Source: Natrinema versiforme (GTDB taxonomy: Archaea; Halobacteriota; Halobacteria; Halobacteriales; Natrialbaceae). Taken from it: a stretch of 64,000 nt of DNA. The notes under the pieces were generated by a model that did not search any database, was not told where the DNA came from, and was given only the letters and a program-made list of their open reading frames with translations. The stretch's first letter is position 1, and every line of letters starts with the position of its first letter. The translations under genes and the position numbers were made by a program. Where the stretch lies: assembly GCF_005576615.1 (NCBI RefSeq), contig NZ_CP040331.1, positions 62,001-126,000 of the forward strand, in the 5' to 3' direction. Shown here one piece after another: positions 1 to 8,228 of this stretch.

Positions 1-178
1 ACTCGAATCCGCTTGGACTGTGGTTAACGAGGTCGAGACTGCGTTCGAGGGAGAGCCGCCGATGCTCCGAGAGGTTCAGCACGACGGCTTGGCCGTCGAC
101 GCGGAAGCCGACGTACTCGACTGCGTCTCGGTGAGACTGACCGGGCGATGCAACTGGAACCGATTCCGAACTGGCCAT
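1..178 (-). CDS. partial haloarchaeal hypothetical protein (N-terminus only)
   Basis: An open frame reads leftward off the window edge, starting at ATG 178 with MASSESVPVASPGQSHRD and continuing without a stop for 59 residues. The family is not recognised; the segment is short and has no visible membrane helix. Support for it being a gene comes from its upstream region, which carries the same stem-loop (222-245) that precedes five other genes in this window at 20-55 nt from the start codon. The C-terminus lies outside the window. Confidence 0.55.
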   Translation of the reverse strand, partial: MASSESVPVASPGQSHRDAVEYVGFRVDGQAVVLNLSEHRRLSLERSLDLVNHSPSGFE

Positions 179-221
179 AGGTACATTCCTGTTCATTCGT
201 TGCTCGGGGGCGGTTCGGTGA

Positions 222-245
222 CCCCCGCACCCCTCTCGGGGGCAA
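222..245 (-). promoter_or_regulatory. conserved 5' stem-loop, copy 1
   Basis: Read on the minus strand, an AT-rich TTTATTG is followed directly by CCCCCG, a loop containing GGGGT, and CGGGGG. It lies 43 nt before the start of the partial gene at 178. Five other copies occur in the window (8185, 19973, 27565, 31048, 34758), all in the same orientation relative to a gene. The position suggests a 5' UTR or transcription-start element; its function is not known to me. Confidence 0.6.
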
Positions 246-510
246 TAAACACTACCGCCCCGGAATGGAACATGAATTCTAGGCCAATTACTGACCGTAG
301 AAGGCACCGAAACACCTGCTCAATAGACCTGCATAGCACATGGTAAGCTCCGGGTTCGAATGTGACAGTTTCCCCGCCAAGCGGGCTTGGTTATGCTAGT
401 TGAACAAAACAAATCATCCGTCGCTACATAACCCTCCTCAAGGCCGTTGATGGGGGGTAACCAACACGCCTTCCGACTATTCAGTAGGGTAGATCCATTC
501 CGGGATTGTG
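246..510. other. intergenic region with no convincing gene
   Basis: I see no gene in this stretch. A GGTTCGAAT string near 347 resembles a tRNA T-loop, but the flanking stem does not pair, so it is not a tRNA gene. Confidence 0.5.
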
Positions 511-1275
511 TTAGGGCTGGACTTGATCGGTCGGACGGATGAGGACTTCGTTGATATCGACATGGGGTGGTTGCGAGACGACGAACGTGATCGTTCGAGC
601 GATGTCGTCCGGCTGAAGGGGACGCAGCCCCGCTGCGTATTCCTCGATACCCTCTTTGATTTCGTCGTCAGGGATGTGTTCGAGGAGTTCTGTCGCGACC
701 GAGCCCGGTTCGATTGTCGCCACCCTGATCCCGTCTGCCGCAACGTCCAACCGGAGTGAATCGCCGAACATCTTCACACCGGCCTTTGCCGCGTTGTAGT
801 GCGACCCGTTCTCCATGAGGAACCGTCCGACGACCGAGGAGAGATTGACGATGTGACCGCTCTCTTGCTCCAGCATCGTCGGAATGACTGCGTGGGTGAG
901 TGTGATTAGGCCAGTTAGATTGACGTCGATAGTGGTCTGAAGCGTCTCCCGATCCGCATCAGCGATGTGGGTGAGAGGCATGTATCCCGCGTTGTTCACG
1001 AGAATGTCGATTCGACCGTATTCTTCGGTCGTCGCGTCGACGAGCGCGTCGATGTCGTCGTCGTTCGTAATATCGGTCGGTACGACGAGTGCATCGCCAT
1101 CGTCCGCTTCGATCTGTGTTTGGAGTGCCTCCAATTCACCTTCCCGTCGTGCAGCGAGGACAACACTGGCGCCACGGGATGCGAGTGACTTTGCCGTCGC
1201 CTCACCGATCCCGGAGGACGCTCCAGTGACAATCGCAACCTTTCCATCCAGTTCGGAGCCGAAATCGTCTGACAT
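511..1275 (-). CDS. short-chain dehydrogenase/reductase (SDR)
   Basis: A 254-residue classical SDR, a cytosolic NAD(P)-dependent oxidoreductase. The cofactor glycine motif TGASSGIG is at about residues 17-24, NNAG at 94-97, the catalytic serine near 147 and YxxxK as Tyr160/Lys164, so the active site is complete. I chose ATG 1275 over the TTG one codon upstream. The promoter on the minus strand (1309-1336) has a TATA-like box and the TTTCCAGATAGCATC element also seen before the cupin gene at 3988 and, in variant form, the aldo/keto reductase at 2980. This ties the gene to the neighbouring redox regulon. The substrate cannot be read from sequence. Confidence 0.9.
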   Translation of the reverse strand: MSDDFGSELDGKVAIVTGASSGIGEATAKSLASRGASVVLAARREGELEALQTQIEADDGDALVVPTDITNDDDIDALVDATTEEYGRIDILVNNAGYMPLTHIADADRETLQTTIDVNLTGLITLTHAVIPTMLEQESGHIVNLSSVVGRFLMENGSHYNAAKAGVKMFGDSLRLDVAADGIRVATIEPGSVATELLEHIPDDEIKEGIEEYAAGLRPLQPDDIARTITFVVSQPPHVDINEVLIRPTDQVQP

Positions 1276-1308
1276 CAACTGGAAGGAGGAGCATGACGGC
1301 GTTGAGGG

Positions 1309-1336
1309 TGATGCTATCTGGAAAGGGGGTTTATAT
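1309..1336 (-). promoter_or_regulatory. shared redox-module promoter element, copy 1 (SDR)
   Basis: On the minus strand ATATAAACC (TATA-like) is followed by TTTCCAGATAGCATC, 15 nt identical to the copy at 3929-3943. It ends 34 nt before the SDR start codon and overlaps the last codons of the HTH_10 gene at 1331-1990. The block sits where an operator between TATA box and transcription start would be expected. Confidence 0.65.
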
Positions 1337-1990
1337 GGCCGGCTCGCCGAGCGAGGAAGTGAGGAGTCGACGCTCGCCGCGTCGGAGGAGAGCTGACAGT
1401 GAGGGTTGTGAAATATCTAGTTCCTCAGCGAGTTCCTCGGCTGTGACTTGGCGCGGACTCTCGTAGTACCCACGGGAGATGGCGAGCCTCAGTGCCTCAC
1501 GTTGCCGGTCGGTTAACCCATCCTGTAGCTGGTTCTCAGAGCTGGACGGGTCAGGCGTGATAGAGATGAGCTCGAATGAAATCCCGTTGTCTTCACACGT
1601 CATACGGAATTCGTTGAACGTCTCGTGGTCTTTGAAAACCTTCGTCTCACGCCAGCCCTCTGGTGTGATGGTCGTCGATTCCATTTTGGCTACCCCAGAG
1701 CGACTGTTGTCGAACGACTCGAAGGGAGTATCATCAAGATCGACATGGAGTTCGTAGACGGTCTTGTCGTCTGTTTCTCCGAGTAGGGTTACTTCTTCGA
1801 CTTCGTCGAGCGCAGCCAGTTCCTTTTCGGAGACGTCGTCGTCGATGTCGATTTCGACGACAAACGCTTGGACATCTGGCTGGAGACAAAGCGCATGCGT
1901 ACATGTGATTTCGTCCGGCTGGAGTTCCGTCGTGATACTGACGAGTGGAAGAGACGATGATCGGAGGTAAAATTCTGTAGTGACGGTCAT
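1331..1990 (-). CDS. HTH_10 family transcriptional regulator (bacterio-opsin activator type)
   Basis: 219 residues. The C-terminus carries the haloarchaeal HTH_10 signature: LTDRQREAL, then GYYESPR, then the recognition helix with SQPSLSALLRRGERRL. The N-terminal 150 residues form the usual sensory or dimerisation region and start MTVTTEF, as does the divergent paralogue at 2250-2927. The two genes are head to head across 259 nt. Such regulators commonly control adjacent genes, so this one probably acts on the SDR, aldo/keto reductase and cupin promoters. Ligand unknown. Confidence 0.88.
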   Translation of the reverse strand: MTVTTEFYLRSSSLPLVSITTELQPDEITCTHALCLQPDVQAFVVEIDIDDDVSEKELAALDEVEEVTLLGETDDKTVYELHVDLDDTPFESFDNSRSGVAKMESTTITPEGWRETKVFKDHETFNEFRMTCEDNGISFELISITPDPSSSENQLQDGLTDRQREALRLAISRGYYESPRQVTAEELAEELDISQPSLSALLRRGERRLLTSSLGEPAI

Positions 1991-2249
1991 TACACAGTAT
2001 TAGGCGCCTCTGTCAGTTAAGTTCCTGTGTCTACCGGACCAATTTCGATCTCTGAGGTCACAACGGATCAGCTACCCACCAGAGCTGCCGAGATCCCTTC
2101 ATCCATCAGCCGTACCCAACGCGCCAAGCGTCGGATCTGCTGATTTGCTTTACGGGAAGTTGGGGGTTACATAGACCATTTCCTGTCGGAGGAGTCCCTG
2201 TAAACACGGAGTCCCGAACGTTAACTACCGGTGAAGCATACGTCCATGT

Positions 2250-2927
2250 ATGACAATTACGACTGAGTTCTCCCTCAGTTCACCGTCTCTCCCACTGGTC
2301 AGCATCACTGAGAAACTCCCGCCAGACCAAATTGAGTGCGTTCACGGACTCTGTTTCGAACAGGACGCCCGGATGTTCATCGTCAAAATTGATTCCGAGA
2401 TCAACGTCTCAGAAGCCGACTTGGAATCGCTGGACGAAGTCCAAGAGGCGACAACAATCGGCTACGCGGGCGAACAAACCGTCCACAACCTTACGATAGA
2501 CCTCGACGACGCGATCTCGGAAGTATTCAGTGGGGGCAGTTCCGTAGCGGCCAAACTCGAGCCGACCGTCGTCACACCGGACGGATGGTACGAGAGGAAA
2601 GTGTACAAGGACCGTGATGCGTTCATGGAGTCCCGGACCCGCTGTGAGAACTACGGGATCTCGCTCGACCTCATCTCGATGACCTCCACTTCCGCTGCAT
2701 CGGACGATGCTATCCCGTTTGGGTTGACTGAACGGCAATATGAGGCGCTGACACTCGCGCTCTCTCGTGGCTACTACGAGAGCCCACGCCAGACCTCGAC
2801 CGAGGAGCTCGCTGCGGAACTCGGCATCTCACAACCCTCGCTCTCGAGACTCCTCAGGCGGGGTGAGCGGCAGCTACTTTCTTCGGCGCTCCAAACACAG
2901 GAGCACTTAAACACGGTTTCCAATTAG
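2250..2927 (+). CDS. HTH_10 family transcriptional regulator, paralogue of the gene at 1331-1990
   Basis: 225 residues, starting MTITTEFSLSSPSLPLVS, closely matching its divergent neighbour along the whole length, with GYYESPRQ and SQPSLSRLLRRGER in the C-terminal HTH. ATG 2250 is the first start and matches the paralogue's N-terminus. The promoter of the following aldo/keto reductase overlaps the 3' end of this gene (2907-2932). The pair looks like a local duplication that kept both copies; they may bind the same repeated promoter element. Confidence 0.88.
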   Translation: MTITTEFSLSSPSLPLVSITEKLPPDQIECVHGLCFEQDARMFIVKIDSEINVSEADLESLDEVQEATTIGYAGEQTVHNLTIDLDDAISEVFSGGSSVAAKLEPTVVTPDGWYERKVYKDRDAFMESRTRCENYGISLDLISMTSTSAASDDAIPFGLTERQYEALTLALSRGYYESPRQTSTEELAAELGISQPSLSRLLRRGERQLLSSALQTQEHLNTVSN

Positions 2928-2932
2928 CACCG
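2907..2932 (+). promoter_or_regulatory. shared redox-module promoter element, copy 2 (aldo/keto reductase)
   Basis: TTAAACACGG followed by TTTCCAATTAGCACC, matching the copy at 3920-3945 at most positions. It starts 73 nt before the aldo/keto reductase start codon, against 68 nt for the cupin copy. Confidence 0.6.
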
Positions 2933-2979
2933 TCGCTATCTGACCGTAGTCCCTCTGATCTGGTAGACAGAAACCTACT

Positions 2980-3831
2980 ATGAAGACAGTCGAGCTCAAC
3001 AACGGCGTGGAGATGCCGATTCTCGGGTTTGGAACGTATCAAATTGAGGATCTCGACGAGTGTGAACGCAGTGTCTCGGAAGCACTCGATACGGGGTATC
3101 GACTCATCGATACCGCGGCGTCGTATGAGAACGAGGAGGCGGTCGGGCGGGCAATCCAGAAGAGCGACGTGCCGCGAGACGAGGTGTTCGTGACGTCGAA
3201 GCTCTGGGTACAGGACACTGGCTACGAAGCCACCTTGGACGCGTTCGAGCGGTCGCTGGACCGACTGGGCCTCGACTACCTCGACCTGTTTCTGATTCAT
3301 CAGCCCTACGGCGACGTCCACTGTTCGTGGCAGGCTATGGAAGACCTCTACGAGGACGGTAAGATCAGGGCGATCGGGGTCAGCAACTTCCATCCCGACC
3401 GCGTGATGGACCTTATGGTCCACAACGATGTCGTCCCAGCCGTCAATCAGATCGAGACACATCCTTTCTACCAGCGAATCGAGGATGCAGCATTCCTCGA
3501 GGAACAGGACATCCAACACGAGTCGTGGGGGCCGTTCGCCGAAGGGCAGAACGACATCTTCGAACACGACGTGTTGACCACGATCGGAGACCGCCACGGC
3601 AAATCCGCTGCACAGGTAGTGCTTCGATGGCTCATCCAGCGCGAAATCGTCGCTATTCCGAAGTCGGTTCACGCCGACCGGATCGCCGAGAATTTCGATG
3701 TCTTCGACTTCGAACTCACCACGGAGGAAATGGAGACGATTTCGGAACTAGACGACGGAGAAAGCCAGTTCTTCGACCACCGAGACCCGGAGATGGTGAA
3801 GTGGTTGGGGGAGGCTGAACGGGACACGTGA
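2980..3831 (+). CDS. aldo/keto reductase
   Basis: 283 residues, close to the usual AKR length. It reduces aldehydes or ketones with NADPH in the cytosol. The full catalytic tetrad is visible: Asp44, Tyr49, Lys74 and His107 in LIHQP. GVSNF and the C-terminal IPKS cofactor segment are also present. It resembles the 2,5-diketo-gluconate reductase/prostaglandin-F-synthase type. It follows the HTH_10 gene with its own promoter element (2907-2932). A role in detoxifying reactive aldehydes is inferred from the neighbourhood. Confidence 0.92.
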   Translation: MKTVELNNGVEMPILGFGTYQIEDLDECERSVSEALDTGYRLIDTAASYENEEAVGRAIQKSDVPRDEVFVTSKLWVQDTGYEATLDAFERSLDRLGLDYLDLFLIHQPYGDVHCSWQAMEDLYEDGKIRAIGVSNFHPDRVMDLMVHNDVVPAVNQIETHPFYQRIEDAAFLEEQDIQHESWGPFAEGQNDIFEHDVLTTIGDRHGKSAAQVVLRWLIQREIVAIPKSVHADRIAENFDVFDFELTTEEMETISELDDGESQFFDHRDPEMVKWLGEAERDT

Positions 3832-3919
3832 GCTGATCTGAGCGCTCTCTCTACGTGACCTATCCGTCTCTCAGACGCGATCTCCGGTATCCCCTTCGCC
3901 ACTTCAGAGACGACGGGAG

Positions 3920-3945
3920 TTAAATACGGTTTCCAGATAGCATCG
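3920..3945 (+). promoter_or_regulatory. shared redox-module promoter element, copy 3 (cupin/aldo-keto reductase operon)
   Basis: TTAAATACGG followed by TTTCCAGATAGCATC, ending 42 nt before the cupin start. The 15-nt block is identical to that before the SDR gene on the other strand. Confidence 0.65.
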
Positions 3946-3987
3946 AAGTCTTGGATATCAAACCCGCAATTCGCATACGTACAAAAT

Positions 3988-4368
3988 ATGGATGTGACAA
4001 ACGTTCCGTCCGCTGATAGAGAAGAATCCGATCACCCGGCCCAAGTGACGACGGCGCTCGTTTCGGATGGTGTTTCGAGCGAGTTCGACGGGAATACCGT
4101 CCGCTCGGTGGAAGTTACGTTCCGACCGGGAGAACGAACCAAATTCCACACGCATGCTGGCGTACAGGTGTTGTACGTCACTGAAGGCGAAGGAATCGTC
4201 GCGACCCGCAACGGAGAACGTGAGGTCTCGGAGGGCGACCTGATCGTCTTCGAGCCTGATGAAGAGCACTGGCACGGGAACACACGGAATGCCGATTCGC
4301 CGTTCAGCCACCTCGCCTTCATGGCTGAACCGGACGGATCTGAAGTAACTGCCCTCGAAGAACCATAA
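3988..4368 (+). CDS. small cupin-domain protein
   Basis: 126 residues forming a single cupin barrel. Metal ligands of motif 1 are visible as His54 and His56 (FHTH) with the later glutamate, and motif 2 gives His94/His96 in EEHWHG. The stop is 2 nt before the next aldo/keto reductase start, so they are co-transcribed. Small cupins of this type accompany reductases and may bind metal or quench reactive compounds; the reaction is unknown. Confidence 0.85.
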   Translation: MDVTNVPSADREESDHPAQVTTALVSDGVSSEFDGNTVRSVEVTFRPGERTKFHTHAGVQVLYVTEGEGIVATRNGEREVSEGDLIVFEPDEEHWHGNTRNADSPFSHLAFMAEPDGSEVTALEEP

Positions 4369-4370
4369 CC

Positions 4371-5384
4371 ATGGAATACACTACTCTCGGTTCGACCGGA
4401 ATGGAGGTCAGCCGCATCTGTCTCGGCGGGATGAGTTTCGGCGTGAGCGACTTGCACGACTGGACGCTCGACGAGGAGGGCTCGCGCGAGATCATCGAAC
4501 GCGCGATTGACCTCGGTATCAACTTCTTCGACACGGCCAACGCGTACTCGAACGGGGAGTCCGAGGAGATCATCGGGGACGTTCTCGGAGAGTACGACCG
4601 CGACGAACACGTCGTCGCCACGAAATGCTACTTCTCCACGAACCTCTTCTCCGATGCAGACGAACCACACCCGAACGCGTCGGGACTCTCCCGGAAGACT
4701 GTCGAACAGGAACTGGAGAATTCGTTAGACCGACTGGGGATGGATACCGTTGACCTCTACCAGATCCACCGGTGGGACTACGAGACACCCATCGAGCAAA
4801 CGCTGCGTGCCCTTGATGACGCAGTACGACGCGGGAAGGTTCGATACATCGGCGCGTCGTCGATGTGGACTCACCAGTTCGCCGAGGCACTGTACACCAG
4901 CGAGCTCCTGGATCTCGAACAGTTCGTGACGATGCAGGACCACTACAACCTCGCCTACCGCGAAGGCGAGCGGGAGATGTTCCCCTTCTGCGAGAAAGAA
5001 GACATCGGCGTCATCCCATGGAGTCCGCTCGCACAAGGATACCTCACCCGTCCCCACGAAGAGATGACGGCAACGACCCGCGGCGAAGAGCTCACCGAGA
5101 CGCACGAGGAGTACCGGATGGGCGGCGGACCGGCCGTCAACGAGCGCGTCGAGGAACTCGCTGCGGAGAAGGGGGTGACGATGGCACAGCTCTCGCTGGC
5201 GTGGTTACTCCACCAGGACGTCGTTGATGCGCCGATCATCGGCACCACGAGCGTCGAACATCTCGAACAAGCCGTCGAAGCACTCGATATCGACCTGACG
5301 GATTCAGAGATAGAGTACTTGGAAGAACCGTACGAGCCCCTGCCGATTGCTGGCGCTCCTGTCCCTGGGTCGGAAGCCAACTAG
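4371..5384 (+). CDS. aldo/keto reductase (second, YajO/Kv-beta-like)
   Basis: 337 residues with the AKR tetrad Asp54, Tyr59, Lys85 and His133, then YIGASS and a long C-terminal region ending in IIGTTSVEHL. This longer form belongs to the AKR group related to YajO/potassium channel beta subunits, distinct from the 283-residue enzyme at 2980. It is translationally close to the cupin gene (2-nt gap) and is followed by the flavodoxin gene 33 nt later, suggesting a three-gene operon. Confidence 0.92.
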   Translation: MEYTTLGSTGMEVSRICLGGMSFGVSDLHDWTLDEEGSREIIERAIDLGINFFDTANAYSNGESEEIIGDVLGEYDRDEHVVATKCYFSTNLFSDADEPHPNASGLSRKTVEQELENSLDRLGMDTVDLYQIHRWDYETPIEQTLRALDDAVRRGKVRYIGASSMWTHQFAEALYTSELLDLEQFVTMQDHYNLAYREGEREMFPFCEKEDIGVIPWSPLAQGYLTRPHEEMTATTRGEELTETHEEYRMGGGPAVNERVEELAAEKGVTMAQLSLAWLLHQDVVDAPIIGTTSVEHLEQAVEALDIDLTDSEIEYLEEPYEPLPIAGAPVPGSEAN

Positions 5385-5417
5385 AGCTCGGTGATCTGAG
5401 GACTCAGTCACTCCACA

Positions 5418-6101
5418 ATGAGAGAGAATACCCTAAGCACTTCGAACGATTCAGAGATCGATAGAACGAGTCGTCGAAAACTGCTAGGGGCAGCTGCAGT
5501 GGCAGGAGGGGGCTTCCTTGCGGGATGCATACACCAGAGCGGGTCCGAGACGGAAGAGCAGAATACCCCCTCCCAGACTGCGGATGAGAACAGCGTGCTG
5601 ATCGTGTTTTTCTCTCGTACGGAAAACACCCAGGCTGTCGCTGAAATCATTCAGCAAGAAGTGGGTGGAGAGATGTTCGAAGTGTTGCCGGCAGAACCGT
5701 ACCCCGTAGATTACGACACGCTCGTATCCCAGGTAGACGAAGAGAACGAAGCCGGCTATACACCGCCTCTCCAATGTAACATGGAGAATATCGAGGCGTA
5801 TGACACCGTGTTCTTCGGTGCCCCGACGTGGGATATGCAATTGCCACCGCCAATGAAGACCTTTCTGAGTGAACACGATTTAGGCGGGAAAACTGTGGTC
5901 CCGTTCAATACGAATGGTGGGTATGGCGTCGGGAGTAGTTTTCAAACGATCGAAGATCGCTGTCCCGATGCCGACGTACGGGAGGGATTCTCTACTCGGG
6001 GTGGGTTGGAGAGAGATGGTGTGTACCTGGCAATCCGAGACGATCGGAGAGAGGAAGTCAGGGCGGAAGTGACTGACTGGTTCCAGAGGATTCAGATGTA
6101 A
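5418..6101 (+). CDS. Tat-exported flavodoxin-like lipoprotein
   Basis: 227 residues. The N-terminus has a twin-arginine signal (SRRKLLG, Arg19-Arg20) ending in a lipobox with Cys37 (FLAGC), so the protein is probably folded in the cytoplasm, exported by Tat and lipid-anchored outside. The mature part is a flavodoxin fold: FFSRTENTQ for the phosphate loop and GAPTWDMQLPPPMKTFL for the second FMN loop. It lies last in the cupin/reductase operon and could carry electrons for surface redox repair. This partner role is inference. Confidence 0.85.
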   Translation: MRENTLSTSNDSEIDRTSRRKLLGAAAVAGGGFLAGCIHQSGSETEEQNTPSQTADENSVLIVFFSRTENTQAVAEIIQQEVGGEMFEVLPAEPYPVDYDTLVSQVDEENEAGYTPPLQCNMENIEAYDTVFFGAPTWDMQLPPPMKTFLSEHDLGGKTVVPFNTNGGYGVGSSFQTIEDRCPDADVREGFSTRGGLERDGVYLAIRDDRREEVRAEVTDWFQRIQM

Positions 6102-6213
6102 CCTCTGCCTTGCCGGTACCGTGGCCGCACCCTCTCAGGGATTCACCAAACAGGACGGCGTAGCGTTCGGCAACGTATTTGGCAGTTGCAACGTACTGTC
6201 CACATAATTGAGG

Positions 6214-7578
6214 ATGGCTGTACTGGACGATCTCTCGGGGTTCGAGTTCGAGGACGTGATGGAGGACGTGTTCCGCAACCTCGGCTACGAGAACGTCCGC
6301 CAGGCCGACCGCACGGCTGACGAGGGTCGCGACGTCATCATGGAGGAGGTCGTCGACGGCACGCGGCGTGCGATCATCGTCGAGTGCAAGCACACGGGGA
6401 CGGTCGGACGGCCGGTCGTCCAGAAGCTTCACTCGGCGATCGCGACGTTCGACTTCGACGGCCCGAAACGCGGAATGGTCGTCACGACCGGCCGGTTTAC
6501 GAACCCTGCTCAGGAGTACGCCGACCGCCTCCAGCAGAACGACGACCCTCATCCAATCGAGCTGCTCGACGGCGAGGACCTCCGGGAGATCGCCGACGAG
6601 ATCGGCCTCGACCTCTACAACGGGCGCATCGAGATACTCTGCGACGAGACGCTCCGTCCGTACGACCCGGCCGCCGACGTCGACGCGGCCGTCACGGAGG
6701 CGTTCCGCGACATCGAGAACATTGAAGTCGCCGACCTTCCAGAACCGCATTCGTCGGTGACGTTCCGCCCGGTGGTCGCGGTCACCGCGGACACGAACGC
6801 TGTCTTCGAGACGTCGGTGGGCGTCATTCACCGGATCAACGATCGGACCCGATTCGTTGCCCACGCCGAACGCGGGCAGCCACAGGTCGTCGACGAAGAC
6901 GTCGCGACGCTGGTCACCGAGAATCTCCACGCGACGGTCGATCTCGACGCCGAGCAGTTCGGAGAGGTGTTCGACGACGTCGAGGAGCGCCGGTTCGGCC
7001 AGACGCAAACGGAGTACAAGGAGTGGGCCGTCGAGCGACTCCAGCAGCACCACACGACGACGGTGACCTACACCGGCGACAACAACGTCACGTACAACAA
7101 AACCTGTGAGCCGAACCGCTCGGATATCTCCGTCCAATCAATTGAATCAGTGTACCTCCCCGAGGTTCGACAGACGACCGACATCCAGGAGTACACATAT
7201 CCCTACGAGTACTACGCGGCAGGCCCGTCACGAGTAACCGCCGAGGGCGGCGTCCATCGGTGCGTCCACTGTGACACGAGCGGCGTCGACGAGACGTACA
7301 CCTACTGTCCGAACTGCGGGGCCATCGCCTGCACCAGCCACATCAAAACGGAGCGGCTGGAAGGCGAGCCGATCTGTACCGGCTGTGCGGTGACGGAACG
7401 GTTTGCGCTGAAGACGAAGTACTTCTACAACGAGGAAAATCTCGAGGCGTTCCGCGAGGAGTACGCCGAGATGCCGCTTCACGAGAAGGCGATGGAGAAC
7501 AAGTGGCTGGCCGGGGGAAGCGTTGTCGCGACGCTGCTGGTCGTCGTCGGACTACTCGTCATCGGCGGCATCATCTGA
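6214..7578 (+). CDS. Mrr-like restriction endonuclease with zinc ribbon and C-terminal membrane helix
   Basis: 454 residues from ATG 6214 (a TTG two codons earlier is less likely). The N-terminal 110 residues match the Mrr_cat nuclease: FEDVMEDVFRNLGY, GRD with Asp40, then E57-C-K59 in VECKH, which gives the D-ExK catalytic core. The middle 220 residues are unrecognised. Around residues 350-395 are CVHC, CPNC and CTGC pairs that would form zinc ribbons, and the last 24 residues are a hydrophobic helix. A membrane-anchored DNA nuclease is unusual. There is no methyltransferase nearby, so a role in modified-DNA restriction or invader defence is inference. Confidence 0.8.
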   Translation: MAVLDDLSGFEFEDVMEDVFRNLGYENVRQADRTADEGRDVIMEEVVDGTRRAIIVECKHTGTVGRPVVQKLHSAIATFDFDGPKRGMVVTTGRFTNPAQEYADRLQQNDDPHPIELLDGEDLREIADEIGLDLYNGRIEILCDETLRPYDPAADVDAAVTEAFRDIENIEVADLPEPHSSVTFRPVVAVTADTNAVFETSVGVIHRINDRTRFVAHAERGQPQVVDEDVATLVTENLHATVDLDAEQFGEVFDDVEERRFGQTQTEYKEWAVERLQQHHTTTVTYTGDNNVTYNKTCEPNRSDISVQSIESVYLPEVRQTTDIQEYTYPYEYYAAGPSRVTAEGGVHRCVHCDTSGVDETYTYCPNCGAIACTSHIKTERLEGEPICTGCAVTERFALKTKYFYNEENLEAFREEYAEMPLHEKAMENKWLAGGSVVATLLVVVGLLVIGGII

Positions 7579-7591
7579 GCGGGCTAAGCGT

Positions 7592-8164
7592 TCACGCCGG
7601 CTCAGCGACCAGCTCTTCGAGCGCCTGCTCAAGCGGGCCGTGGAACTGCCAGCTAGCCCGATCGAAGGCTTCCTCGGTCGGACCATCCCAGCGCGGGAAG
7701 GCGGAGTGACCACTCACCTTGACGGTCCACTCGGACGGCTCCTCGAACGGGTTCCGGGTCGGGAGCTCGACGACGTAGAGGTACTCCTCGTCGCCGTGAA
7801 TGCCGTCGGCTGGGTTCTCGACGCCGTGTCCGAGCAGGAACATCGGCTGGTCGAGGTGCTCCATATTGTCCGGCTCGAGGAGATCCGAGGGTTGGTCAGC
7901 GTGGATGCTCCGATCACGCCCTTCGTCAACGTAGAGGGTCATCGTCGAGAGCGTGTCGAGGAACAGGAACTGGGCAGCGGCGTATGCAGGCCCGCGCTCT
8001 GTTCGTGTCTCGTCGAGCAGCTGCTTCAGCTGGACAAGGTCACGGAGGACGCTATCGGGATACCCGTCCGAGTGGCGGTAGATTTGTGCGATGCGGTCGG
8101 TTTCCGACTGTTCGTCTGCCGTCTCGCTCCGTTGGATGAATCGGAGTTGACTTCGTGTCGACAT
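7592..8164 (-). CDS. conserved haloarchaeal accessory protein of unknown function
   Basis: 190 residues with no membrane segment and no catalytic motif that I recognise. It begins MSTRSQLRFIQRSE and ends in an acidic, aromatic-rich C-terminus. It is convergent with the Mrr-like gene, the stops being 13 nt apart. The conserved stem-loop (8185-8207) ends 20 nt before its start, which groups it with the zinc-ribbon, DUF6735, TnpB and TFB genes elsewhere in the window. Confidence 0.75.
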   Translation of the reverse strand: MSTRSQLRFIQRSETADEQSETDRIAQIYRHSDGYPDSVLRDLVQLKQLLDETRTERGPAYAAAQFLFLDTLSTMTLYVDEGRDRSIHADQPSDLLEPDNMEHLDQPMFLLGHGVENPADGIHGDEEYLYVVELPTRNPFEEPSEWTVKVSGHSAFPRWDGPTEEAFDRASWQFHGPLEQALEELVAEPA

Positions 8165-8184
8165 CGATCACCTCCGACGCGTGT

Positions 8185-8207
8185 GCGCCGGCACCCATCG
8201 CCGGCGC
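8185..8207 (-). promoter_or_regulatory. conserved 5' stem-loop, copy 2
   Basis: On the minus strand GTTTTT is followed by a perfect 8-bp stem GCGCCGGC / GCCGGCGC with loop GATGGGT. It lies 20 nt before the start codon at 8164. The stem sequence differs from copy 1 but pairing and the GGGT loop are kept, the pattern expected of a selected RNA or protein-binding hairpin. Confidence 0.7.
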
Positions 8208-8228
8208 AAAAACAACATAACTCGGATA

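Noticed and set aside
335-370. tRNA-like T-loop GGTTCGAAT
   Set aside because: The flanking bases do not form the T-stem and no acceptor, D or anticodon arms can be drawn.
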